A stretch of DNA of 64,000 bases from positions 372,001 through 436,000 of the forward strand of contig QANY01002371.1 of assembly GCA_003255025.1 (NCBI GenBank), in the 5' to 3' direction. Made by a program: the position numbers and the translations under genes. This document shows, in pieces, positions 11,868 through 20,750 of this stretch. The notes beneath the pieces were generated by a model that was not told where the DNA came from, did not search any database, and saw only the letters and a program-made list of their open reading frames with translations. Position 1 is the stretch's first letter. Every line of letters starts with the position of its first letter. Origin of the DNA: Datisca glomerata. Its lineage: Eukaryota > Streptophyta > Magnoliopsida > Cucurbitales > Datiscaceae.

Positions 11868-12350
11868 ATTGTTTCTTCTTCTTCCTCTTCTTCTTCCTCT
11901 TCTTCTTCTTCCTCTTCTTCTTCTTCCTCTTCTTCTTCTTCCTCTTCTTCTTCTTCCTCTTCTTCTTCTTCTTCTTCTGCTTTTGTTTTTTCTTCTTCTT
12001 TTTCTTTTTTCTTCTTTTACTTCTTTTTCTTCTTCTATTTTTTCTTCTTTTTCTTTTCTTTTTCTTTTTCTTTCATTTCTTTTTCTATTTCTTTTTTCCC
12101 TTCTGTTTTTTCTTCATCTTCCTTATTTTCACCTTCCTCCTCCTTATCACCTTCCTTCTCTTCTTCCTTTTCTTCGACCTTCTCTTCTTCCTTTTCTTCA
12201 TTTTCTTTTTCTTCTTATTCCTTATATTCCTTCTTTTCTTCTTCTTCCTTCTCTACCATCTCCTCTTCTTCTTCCTTCTCTACCATATCTTCTTCTTTTT
12301 CATCTTTCTCTTCATCTTCACTTTTTTCACTTCCTTCTCATTCTGTGTAT
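11868..12350. repeat. pyrimidine-rich low-complexity tract (coding strand is minus: Glu/Lys-rich)
   Basis: Almost pure TTC/TCT repeats for nearly 500 bp. On the minus strand this reads GAA/GAG/AAG and gives a Glu/Lys-rich linker of the Ulp1-like gene. The apparent long Ser or Phe frames on the plus strand are artefacts of the repeat. The partner is the purine-rich tract at 18000-19140. Confidence 0.9.
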
Positions 12351-12744
12351 CCTCCTCGTCGCTAGCCATCATCATGGCAGATCAAGGACAGAATGAGTAA
12401 TTATCTGACCTCGATGTTACTAGATGATCCATCAAAACTTTAACTTAGGAAATTACAAGGGAAATGTTTGATTGCATGGACAAAATCTTCTTATCCATTG
12501 AAGTGATCTTTTGGTCCATTCCAATCAGACATTTCCTCACCCAATTTTCATGTCCACTAAACTTCTTGAACACAACCTTCTTCTCCTCTTTTTTTTCAAT
12601 GGCCTCTTCAAACCTCTTCCTCTTCTTCTTTTCCTCTTCATTTTCGATGGCCTCCTCCTCCTCATTAGCCTCATCTTCTACTGAAAAGGGTGATGGAGGA
12701 GGCGTCGACTAAAAAGACATGTAATATTAAGTAGACAAAATAGA

Positions 12745-12960
12745 AAAATGTGACTACATGATGGTTACACGGGCCTTGTGTAGTCATCGTGTAGACTACA
12801 CGATGATTACACGGACCTCGTGTAGACTACACGATGGTTATACGGATCTCATGTAGTCATCATATAGACTACACGAGATCAATGTAGACTACACGATGAC
12901 TATACGAGATCAGTGTAACCATCGTGGAGACTACTTGATGACTACACGAGGTCCGTGTTC
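12745..12960. repeat. palindromic-repeat array in Ulp1-gene intron (left)
   Basis: On the minus strand the donor is GAGAAT|GTATGTTC (about 12995) and the acceptor TCTTTTTAG|TCGACG (about 12711). The array of CTACACGATG / CATCGTGTAG words fills the intron. The partner is at 17558-17885. Confidence 0.9.
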
Positions 12961-14164
12961 AAGAAGAAGAAGGGTAGAAAATTATTTTGAACATACATTC
13001 TCTCCAAGTTCTGATCTCCTGAAGCTTTTTTCTTCTTCCTCCTCAGTAGGGACCAAGGAAAGAACTATCAACTAAAAATGCAAGAAATATAAATCAGTAT
13101 ATGTGAAAGTGATATAAATTAACTTGTCAACATAATTCACCAACATACATTCTCCTTCAAAAAATTTCTTTTTGAATATTCTCAACCGGTACTATCGTGG
13201 TCGGACACCACTTGAGAATCCTTGGCACCTTGGTCGAAACTTGGTTACCATACAAACTATCCACCAATGGGATAGTTTCAAATACCCATGTCTATTTAAA
13301 CAAAAGTGAGTAATTCAGTATACAGCACATAAATAATTCAATGCATCACTACATAAAATTAAATAAATTGTACCCGGAAGGCGAACAGACATCTATTGAG
13401 GGAATACCCATGAACAGCAGCAAGGGCTTTCTGTGGTTTTTTATTTTTTTTCTTGATCTTTAAGATCACCAAAAACAGCCTTTGTATTCTTCACAACTAA
13501 TAATGATTTCATTGTTTTGGAGAACGAGTGCTCTCCCCACAAATATTGGTTGAACGCTTCAAGGTCGTTAACCAAAACCAACAATATTTTCTCAATTAGG
13601 GTACAGTTCTCCTTCCTCAACACAAAATGCTCTAGCAAATAAATCAGAGTAATCTTGACCCATCAGAATCTGACTTATATTTAGCGTTTTTAAACTTCTC
13701 CTCCAACACAGTCATAGTTATTTGATTGGGCTTTGGGAAAGTATAGATGAGAGAATCTATTGGGGCCACATGTCTTCTTCTCATCCCAGGCTTCACCGAG
13801 TTTTAGTCTGGTCATCAACGAGAACTCCTTCTTGGAGAGGCACAGTGGTTCCTCATTGATAAAAAACTAGATTTCCTCATCAGATGGAGTGCCATTGACG
13901 TATTAGGCCTCCCTGGCTAGTAATTGGTGGCAGACAGTTGTTGAAAACTTCAGGGCTCAGAAATCAAGGAGATGTCCAAAGCATGTCTCCCTAAATAGGG
14001 AGAGTTAAGAAGTTGTCAGCTTGATCTTGATAACCTCTATGCAGTGGGTATTGCCCTTTGTATTGACCCTTACTTTTGGAATTATGTTAACGTCATGGAC
14101 TTATCTTAGTTGCATCTTTGATTAAGCAATAACCTGTAGATTATTGAAGGAAAACATAAGATCA

Positions 14165-14380
14165 GTAAATGTACACGATGCTCGTGCTACACGAGGGGTA
14201 CATGATCCTGGTATATTCCTTATATAGCCTACATGAGGCTTACATGCCCTTGTGTAGTCCTCATGTAGCCTACAAGAGGCTTGTTCAACCCCAGTATAGT
14301 CCTCATGTAGTCTACAGGAGGATTACATGACCCACAGGTAGTCCTCATGTAGCTACACGGGGGGGACACGCCCCTAGTGT
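14165..14380. repeat. palindromic-repeat array upstream of the left Ulp1-like gene
   Basis: CTACACGAGG / CCTCATGTAG words, GC-richer than the other arrays. The partner is at 16040-16355. It lies in the leader region of the minus-strand gene; a run of A-rich, leader-like DNA follows to about 14780. Confidence 0.85.
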
Positions 14381-14389
14381 AACCTAGAA

Positions 14390-14931
14390 AACAGACACCC
14401 CCCAAGACCAACACCTCAAAAACCAAGAAAACAACACTCAGAAACCCAGTGGAAAAAAAACACTCAGAAATCAAGAAAAAAACTATTAGAAACCTAAAAA
14501 ATCAACATTGTTGTGATTCAGACATCGAAAAAAATAGAAATGTAGAAATCCAGAAAAAAAAACCTCAGACATCCAGAAAAAAAACCTCAGAAACCCACAA
14601 AAAACACCTCATAATCCAGAACAAAAACTCAGGAACCCGCAAACTTACCTTGTTGTTGTTCCTCGTTGTGGGAGACGAAAACTCAAGGATTTGCAGAGAG
14701 AGATTTTATGACTTAGAGAGAGGGAGGGGGAGTAACAGTAAGACGAGGGGTGAGTTTCGTGTAATCATCTTTTTTTAAGTCGTCGTTTGGAATTCGTGAA
14801 TGGGTTTTTGGTAACTTTACAAGATGATTTTGAATTGAATGTGAGCCAGAGGTCAGGGTAAGCAAAAATTACTATTAGGGTTTATTTCTGCAAAATAGTT
14901 AGTGTAGGAGTCTACTTTAACAAAAAAGCCC
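14390..14931 (-). other. inner end of the left MULE (leader of the Ulp1-like gene and terminal inverted repeat)
   Basis: A-rich leader (14440-14640), a GAGAGAGGGAGG purine patch near 14700 and the inner terminus up to 14931. Bases 14760-14931 mirror 15457-15620 of the right MULE, including TTTGGAATTCGTGAA at 14786 and AGCAAAAATTA. Confidence 0.7.
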
Positions 14932-15456
14932 TGGGGAGAGCTTGATCGCGACAAAGAGGGTTTAGGTCGAAATTTCTTTGGCCAGATTTGAGCTCAAAAA
15001 GGTCAAAATTTATTGATTCTTCTGTCATGTATGTACTCTATTTCATGGTTCATTAATTTCTAGTCTGGATTTTCTCACTTTTGTTCTCTATGTTGGTGAT
15101 TTCTATACTCTTCTATTTCGGCGATTTGCTCGGTTTGCTCATTAATTTCTAGTTTGGATTTGCTCGATTTCACTTTCTATTTTGTCTTCTGTTTATGGGA
15201 TTTTCTCGATTTTTGGGGATGGGATTTGCTCAGTTTATGGGTTAAGCTTAATGATGATTGATTTGATCATTGTGAAGGAGATGGGCATGAGGCAAGGTCC
15301 GTAAGGAAAAGGAGGCTTAGAAATGAACAATCTAGAGGACTGATTTCCAAAGCATCATAAGTGACGGGATGCAGAGGTATAGATTGTTTGGGAACCAGTT
15401 TTTAAAACTTTTTTGACTTTTTAAAACTAAAATTGGTTTGGAAATAGTTTGAAAAA
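14932..15456. other. spacer between the two inverted MULEs
   Basis: 525 bp with no match in either element. It has repeated ATTTGCTCGGTTTGCTC / GGATTTGCTCGATTT phrases and resembles a plant 5' leader or intron. At its right end it carries one copy of the 9-bp target duplication of the right MULE (15448-15456). A similar TTTTTAAAACTAAAAATTG phrase occurs near 58125. Confidence 0.6.
15448..15456. repeat. target-site duplication of right MULE, left copy
   Basis: TTTGAAAAA immediately before the GGGTTTTTTTG terminus. The other copy is TTAGAAAAA at 24540-24548: 8 of 9 identical, and 9 bp is the usual Mutator duplication length. Confidence 0.75.
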
Positions 15457-16039
15457 GGGTTTTTTTGCTAAAGTAGACCCATACACTAACATTTTTATAG
15501 AATTTGACCTCTACACTAATTTTTGCTTATCATAACCTCTGACCCACCTTCAATTCAAAATTAGATTGTGAAGTTACCACAAAGCCCCTTCACGAATTCC
15601 AAACGAACGCATGAAAAAAAGTGATGATTACACATTTTCATTACACGAAACCCAACCTATTCGTGTACCTCACTTGTATTTCTCTCATTTCTCTCTTACT
15701 GTTACTATCTCTCTTTCTCTTTCTCAAAGTCGCAACATCTCTCTCTATAAATCCTTGAGTCTTCGTCTCCCAAAGCAAGGAATCACAATAAGGTAAGTTT
15801 TTGGGTTTCTGAGTTTTTTGTTTTCTAGATTCTAAGGTGTTTTTTCTGGGTTTCTAAGAGTTTTTTTTTTGGATTTCTGCATTTCTATTTTTTGTGGATT
15901 TTTAAATCACAACAAGGTTATTTTTTTTTCAAATATTTTTTTTGGGTCTCTGAGTGCTTTTTTCCTTCTGGGTTTCTAAGTGTGTTTTTCTAGGGTTCTG
16001 AGGTTCTAAGGTTTTGGTCTTGGTGGATGTCTATTTTCT

Positions 16040-16355
16040 GAGTACGCACTCGTCGTATAACCATCATGTAGTGTACACGAGGATCGTGTAAACCTCGTGT
16101 ACACTACATGATGGTTACACGATGAATGTGTCCTCTTCGTGTAGTCTACACGAGGACTACACGAGGGTCGTGTAAGCCTCGTGTAGACCACATGAAGACG
16201 AAACCAAGAACATGTACCCCTCGTGTAGTCTACATGAGATCTACACGAGGGTCGTGTAAAGCTCATGTAGTCTACACAACCCTCGTGTAGTCTACACCAG
16301 GATTTTGTACCACTCGTGTATTCTACACGATGGCTACACAAGCATCATGTACATT
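16040..16355. repeat. palindromic-repeat array upstream of right Ulp1-like gene
   Basis: CTACACGAGG / CCTCGTGTAG and CATCATGTAG words, about 15 of them. It mirrors the array at 14165-14380. Confidence 0.85.
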
Positions 16356-17557
16356 TTATGATCTTATGTTTGCCTTGAATTTTTTACATGTTATGGCTTC
16401 TCCAAAGATGTAATGAAGATACATTCATGACGTTAACACAATTCCAAAAGCAATGGTCAATGCAAAGTGTAATACCCACTGCATAGAGGTTATTAAGACA
16501 AACTGAAAGCTTCTCAACTCTCCCTATTTAGGGAGACATGCTTTGGTCATCTAGTTGATCTCCTAGCCATGAAGTTTTCAGTAACTATCTACCAACAGGT
16601 GCCGGCTAGGAAGGTCAAATATGTCAATGACACTCCATATAATGAGGAAATCTAGTTTCTTGTCAATGAGGAACCATTGTGCTTCTCCAAGAAGGAGTTC
16701 TCCTTGATGACCGGACTAAAGTTCGGTAAAACCCGGGATGAGAAAAAGACATGTGGCCCCAATAGACTCTCTGATCTATACTTCCCCAAAACCTAATCAA
16801 TAACCATGTCTAAGTTGGAGGAGTAGTTTAAAAACTCTGAATATAAGGCACACTCTTATCGGGTTAAGATGGCTCTGATTTATTTGCTAGAGCATTTTCT
16901 ATTGGGGAAGGAGTACCGTATGTTTATTGAGAAAAGATGGATTGTTTTGGTTGACGATCTTGAAACGTTCAACCAATATTCGTGGGGAGAGATCTCTCTC
17001 CAAAAGAATGAAATCATTAGTAGCGGTCAAGAATACAAATGTTGTGTTTGATGATTTTAAAGATTAAGAAAAATAAAAAAATACAAAAATCCCCCGCTGC
17101 TATTCATGGATATTCATTGAATGGATGTCCATTTACCTTCCAAGTATAATTTATTTAATTCTATGTAGTGATGTATTAAATTATTTATGTGATGAATACT
17201 GAATTACACTCTTTTGTTTAAATAGGCATGAGTATTTAAAATTATCTCCTTGGTGGGTAGTTTGTAAGGTAACCAAGTTTCGACAAAGGTGCCAAGGATT
17301 CTCAAGTGGTGCCCGACCATGACTGTACCGATTGAGAATCTTTAAAAAGAAATTTTTTGAAGGAGAATGTATGTTGGTGAATAATGTTGACAAGTTAATT
17401 TATACTACTTTCACATATACTAATTTATATTTCTTGCATTTTAAGTTGAGAGTTCTTTCCTTGGTCCCTACTGAGGAGGAAAAAGATAAAATCTACTAGA
17501 GATCAATAGTTGGAGAGAATGTACGTTCAAAATCATTTTCTACCCTTCTTCTTGAAT

Positions 17558-17885
17558 GCGGACCTCGTGTAGTCATCGTGTAGATTACACGATGGTTACA
17601 CGAATCTTGTGTAGTCTACATGATGGTTACACTGATCTCATGCATTCATCGTGTATATCAGTGTAACCATCGTGTAGATTACACAAGGTCAGTGTAACCA
17701 TCATGTAGTCTACATGAGGGATACTCGAGGTCCGTGTAGCCGATCGTGTAGTCTACACGATGACTATACGAGGTTCGTGTAATCGACCGTGTAGTGTACA
17801 TGAAGACTACATGAGGTTCCTGTAACCGATCGTGTAGTCTACACGAAGACTATACGAGGTCCGTGTACTCATCGTGTAGTCATCC
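17558..17885. repeat. palindromic-repeat array in Ulp1-gene intron (right)
   Basis: The donor is GAGAAT|GTACGTTC (about 17519) and the acceptor TTTTTTTTAG|TCGACG (about 17926). About 17 palindrome words, including CGATCGTGTAGTCTACACGA. It mirrors 12745-12960 and is about 110 bp longer. Confidence 0.9.
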
Positions 17886-17999
17886 TTTTTCTGGTTTATC
17901 TGCTTAATATTACATGTTTTTTTTAGTCGACGCCTCCCCAGTCACCCTTTCCAGTAGAAGAGGGAGCTAATGAGGAGGAGGAGACCATTGAAAAGGAAG

Positions 18000-19140
18000 A
18001 GGAGAAGAAGAAGATGAGGAAGAGGTCCGAGGAGGCCATTGAAAAGGAAGATGAGAAGAAGAAGAGGAGTAATAGGTCCGAGGAGGCCATTGAAAAAATA
18101 GAGGAGAAGAAGATTATGTCTAAGAAGTTCAATGGACATGAAGATTGGGTAAGGAAATGTCTGATTGGAATGGACCAAAAGATCACTTCAATGAACAAGA
18201 AGATTATGTTCATGCAATCAGACATTCCCTTTGCAATTTTCCAAATTAAAATTTTGATGGATCATCTGGTAACATCGAGGTCATATGATTACTCATTCTG
18301 TCATAAATCTGTCATGATGATGGTTAGCAGCGGGGAGGAGACAGAGACTGAGAACGAAAAGAAAAGGAATGAAGAATGAGATACGGATGAAAAAAAAAAA
18401 AGAAGAGATGGTAGAAAAGGAAGAAGAAGAAGATATGGTATAGAAAGAAGAAGAAGAATTAGAAAGGGAACATAAGGAATAAGAAGAAAAATAAGAAGAA
18501 AAAAAGAAAAACATGAAGAAGAAAAAGAAGAGAATGTAGAAGAAAAAGCTAAAAAAGAAGAAGAAAAAGAAGAAGAGAATGTAGAAGAAAAAGAAGAAGA
18601 GAAAGTAAAAGGAAAAGGTGAAAAAGAAGAAGAAAAAGAAGAAAGAGAATGTGAGAAAGAAGAACAAGAAAATGAAGGAAGAGAAGAAGAAGAGAAAGAA
18701 GGTAATAACGAGGAGGAAGGTGAAAAATAAAAAGAAGTTATAAAAGAGAGAATAAATAGAAGGGACAAACGAAATAGAAGAGAAAAAAAGAAAAAGAAGA
18801 ACAAACAGAAGAAAAAAGAAGAAGAAGAGGAAAAAATAGAAAAAAAAATACACAAAGAAGAAAAAAAGGAGGAAGGTGAAAAGAAGGAAGGTGAAAAATA
18901 AAAAGAAGTTATAAAAGAGAGAATAAATAGAAGGGGAGAAAAAAAGAAAAAGAAGAACAAACAGAAGAAAAAAGAAGAAGAAGAGGAAAAAATAGAAAAA
19001 AAATACACAAAGAAGAAAAAAAGAAGAAGGGAAGAATGTAATGAAAATAAGAAATAGAAGAAAGACGAAAAAATAAAAAAGAAATAAAACAAAAGAAGAA
19101 GAAGTTAAAAAAAACAGAAGAAGAAGAAAGAAAAAAAGAA
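18000..19140. repeat. purine-rich low-complexity tract (Glu/Lys-rich linker of the right Ulp1-like gene)
   Basis: GAA/AAG/GAG repeats for over 1.1 kb with almost no pyrimidines from about 18370. It contains a duplicated block: AAAAATAAAAAGAAGTTATA begins at about 18724 and again at 18894. The tract is twice the length of its left-arm partner, so it expanded here. The plus-strand sequence is the coding one; the long Phe/Ser frames on the minus strand are artefacts. Confidence 0.9.
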
Positions 19141-19477
19141 GAAACGGTTGCATCGATAATATCAGTATTGATGGATTTGGTTTGGTCAACGGAGCAGTCC
19201 AACGATGGAGAAGAAGAAATGCTCGTCTGCCTTGGTGAACTTGGTAATAGGAAGATTAAGAGATGTCTGTTCCTTGGGTTACCTACTTGGGAAACTAAAC
19301 ACGTTGAAAAGAAGAAGCGGCGAAGAAAAAAAACTGATAAAAATATCGTTGCCAAAACGGACATCAAACATTTTCAACCATATGGTGATGTATCTTTAGA
19401 GATGAAGCTCGTTTTAAAGCCTGGTTCACCTCCCTAAGGGCAAAGTAAGTTCTATAATTTTACTTCTTATTCTCATA

Positions 19478-19640
19478 CAGGATGATTACACTGACCTAGT
19501 GTAGTATACACGATGGTTATATTGATATTTTATAGTATACACAATGGTTACACTAATCCCGTGTAGCCATCGCACAGTATACATGATAGTTACACTGACA
19601 TCGTGTAGCCACCTTGTAGTAAACAAATTTATACTCAATT
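19478..19640. repeat. palindromic-repeat array in Ulp1-gene intron (right)
   Basis: About eight words with GGTTACACTGA linkers, inside the GTAAGT...TTGTACAG intron 19446-19665. It mirrors 11325-11530. Confidence 0.9.
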
Positions 19641-20179
19641 TTGATCTATAATTACGTTGTACAGAAATGAGAAAGTAGACATTGAAGTTTTCCCCATTGA
19701 CCTTACCTGGTTCAAAAAACTAGTCTATCACCTTATCAATAGCTTAAGTCAGATGTAAGAAGTTATTTATAATCTTTTTTAATGTGGTATTTAAAATAAA
19801 TATAAATATCTTAACTAATCTTTATTACACTGCAGCATATCGATACATACCTAAAGCTCATGATGAGGGATTTGCAAGACGATTCCACGGGCTGAGATAT
19901 TGACATTGATGGATCACTCCGTATCTAATCTTCGACTTGCAGATGAATTTTGCAATGAAATTATTTGCACGTGGCATAGTTGTACCAAAATAATTTGGAT
20001 ATATTTTATGAATTTTTAACGCTTAAGCACATAATATTAAGAATTCATAACCGTATTTTTCTTAACAAACTTTTTATTTTTATACACCCTCAAACTGTGA
20101 CTTATGGATTTTTAGATCTCGTATTTTTAATGCCCAATTTTCTTATATTGTTGAATGCTTTTGGTTACTATATGTTTAG

Positions 20180-20660
20180 TGTAGGCTTCATGTAGCCTAC
20201 ACGATGACTTCACAGGCATCGTGTAGTCTTCATGTAGCCTTCACGATGACTTCACTGGTATCGTGTAGTCTTCATGTAGCCTACACGATGACTTCACGGG
20301 CATCGTGTAGTCTTAATGTAGCCTACACGATGACTTCACGGGCATCGTGTAGTCTTCATGTATCCTACACGATGACTTCATGGACATCGTGTAATCTTCA
20401 TGTAGCATACACGATGATTTCACGGACATCGAGTAGTCTTCATGTAGCATACACGATGACTTCACGGGCATTGTGCAGGCTTCATGTAGCCTACATGATG
20501 TCTTCACGGGCATCGTGTAGGCTTTGTGTAGCCTACAATATGTATTCACGGGCATCGTGTAAGCTTTGTGTAGCCCACAAGATATCTTCATGAGCATCGT
20601 GTAGGCTTTGTGTAGCCTACACTATGACTTCACTGGCATCGGGTAGGCTTCCTGTAGGCT
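20180..20660. repeat. palindromic-repeat array, regular 40-mer form, 3' of right mudrA
   Basis: The most regular array of the window. A unit of about 40 bp, containing GACTTCACGGGCATCGTGTA followed by GTCTTCATGTAGCCTACACGAT, is repeated about 12 times with point changes. It lies between the ends of the two convergent genes. The period, not divisible by three in every unit, still leaves open frames on both strands, which explains the false repetitive ORFs seen here. Confidence 0.9.
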
Positions 20661-20750
20661 AATTAAATTTTATGACATTATTAAATAACAAACACAAGTA
20701 TATTTCTATTTTAATATTTAATTCAAGTCTACAAAGTTTATTATTTATAT

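Larger units (their letters stand above)
10301..14150 (-). pseudogene. DUF1985 / Ulp1-like (C48) protease gene of the left MULE, broken
   Basis: Read on the minus strand. The N-terminal DUF1985 region (about 14150-13440) encodes FVLRKENCTLIEKILLVLVN and NDLEAFNQYLWGEHSFSKTM. A Glu/Lys-rich low-complexity linker follows (12350-11868), then a piece with ELMRRNLQEYNP (about 11090-11020). The Ulp1-like C-terminal domain has VYCSHWITVELDLIDQCIR (about 10705-10650) and FDCGVFTLKFVKALTYG (about 10375-10325), giving the His and Cys expected of a C48 peptidase. The stop is TAA at 10301-10303. Arrays at 10905-10990, 11325-11530 and 12745-12960 lie in introns with recognisable donors (GTAAGT, GTATGT). 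Several in-frame stops show it is broken. In related elements such genes encode SUMO-protease-like proteins of unknown role in transposition. Confidence 0.75.
6785..14931 (+). mobile_element. left Mutator-like element (MULE) with mudrA and Ulp1-like genes, outer end unresolved
   Basis: It carries a mudrA-type gene (+) and a convergent DUF1985/Ulp1-type gene (-), the layout of Kaonashi/CUMULE-like MULEs. It matches the right-hand element (15457-24539) in reverse orientation along its whole length. The inner end, GTCTACTTTAACAAAAAAGCCC at 14910-14931, is the reverse complement of the right element's inner end (GGGTTTTTTTGCTAAAGTAG). The outer end is not found: at 6785 the sequence reads CACTACAAGAAACAAGGG, which looks more like a CACTA terminus. 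The left limit given is therefore where homology starts, not a proven terminus. No target duplication can be assigned. Confidence 0.75.
16392..20000 (+). pseudogene. DUF1985 / Ulp1-like gene of the right MULE, broken and lacking its protease end
   Basis: The DUF1985 region at about 16530-17050 encodes FLVNEEPLCFSKKEFSLMTG, LLEHFLLGKEYRMFIEKRW and DDLETFNQYSWGEISLQ. About 17250-17370 gives KVPRILKWCPTMTVPIENL. After the array-bearing intron come KKFNGHEDWVRKCLIGMDQK (about 18120), the Glu/Lys-rich linker to 19140, and a piece around 19370-19440 ending in LKPGSPP. A GTAAGT...GTACAG intron with an array follows (19446-19665), then EKVDIEVFPIDLTWFKKLVY (about 19668). Compared with the left copy, the next exon (about 19836) runs straight into sequence that lies beyond the array intron, an internal deletion. 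The SHW and DCGVF protease motifs of the left copy are not found. Several stops confirm a pseudogene. Confidence 0.75.

Noticed and set aside
11631..12400. Long Ser-, Leu- or Phe-rich proteins on the plus strand
   Set aside because: They are three frames of a TTC/TCT low-complexity tract whose real coding strand is the minus one (Glu/Lys-rich linker).
18293..19367. Long Phe/Ser-rich minus-strand proteins
   Set aside because: Shadow frames of the GAA/AAG tract; the plus strand continues the DUF1985/Ulp1-like gene.
20204..20597. Repetitive protein (SCSLHVAYTMTSR units)
   Set aside because: Translation of the palindromic array; both strands are open because of the repeat composition, and the matching left array does not keep the frame.
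20180..20660. CRISPR-like array of regular repeats
   Set aside because: The units are palindromic tandem repeats with no unique spacers, in plant nuclear DNA inside a transposon; no cas genes.
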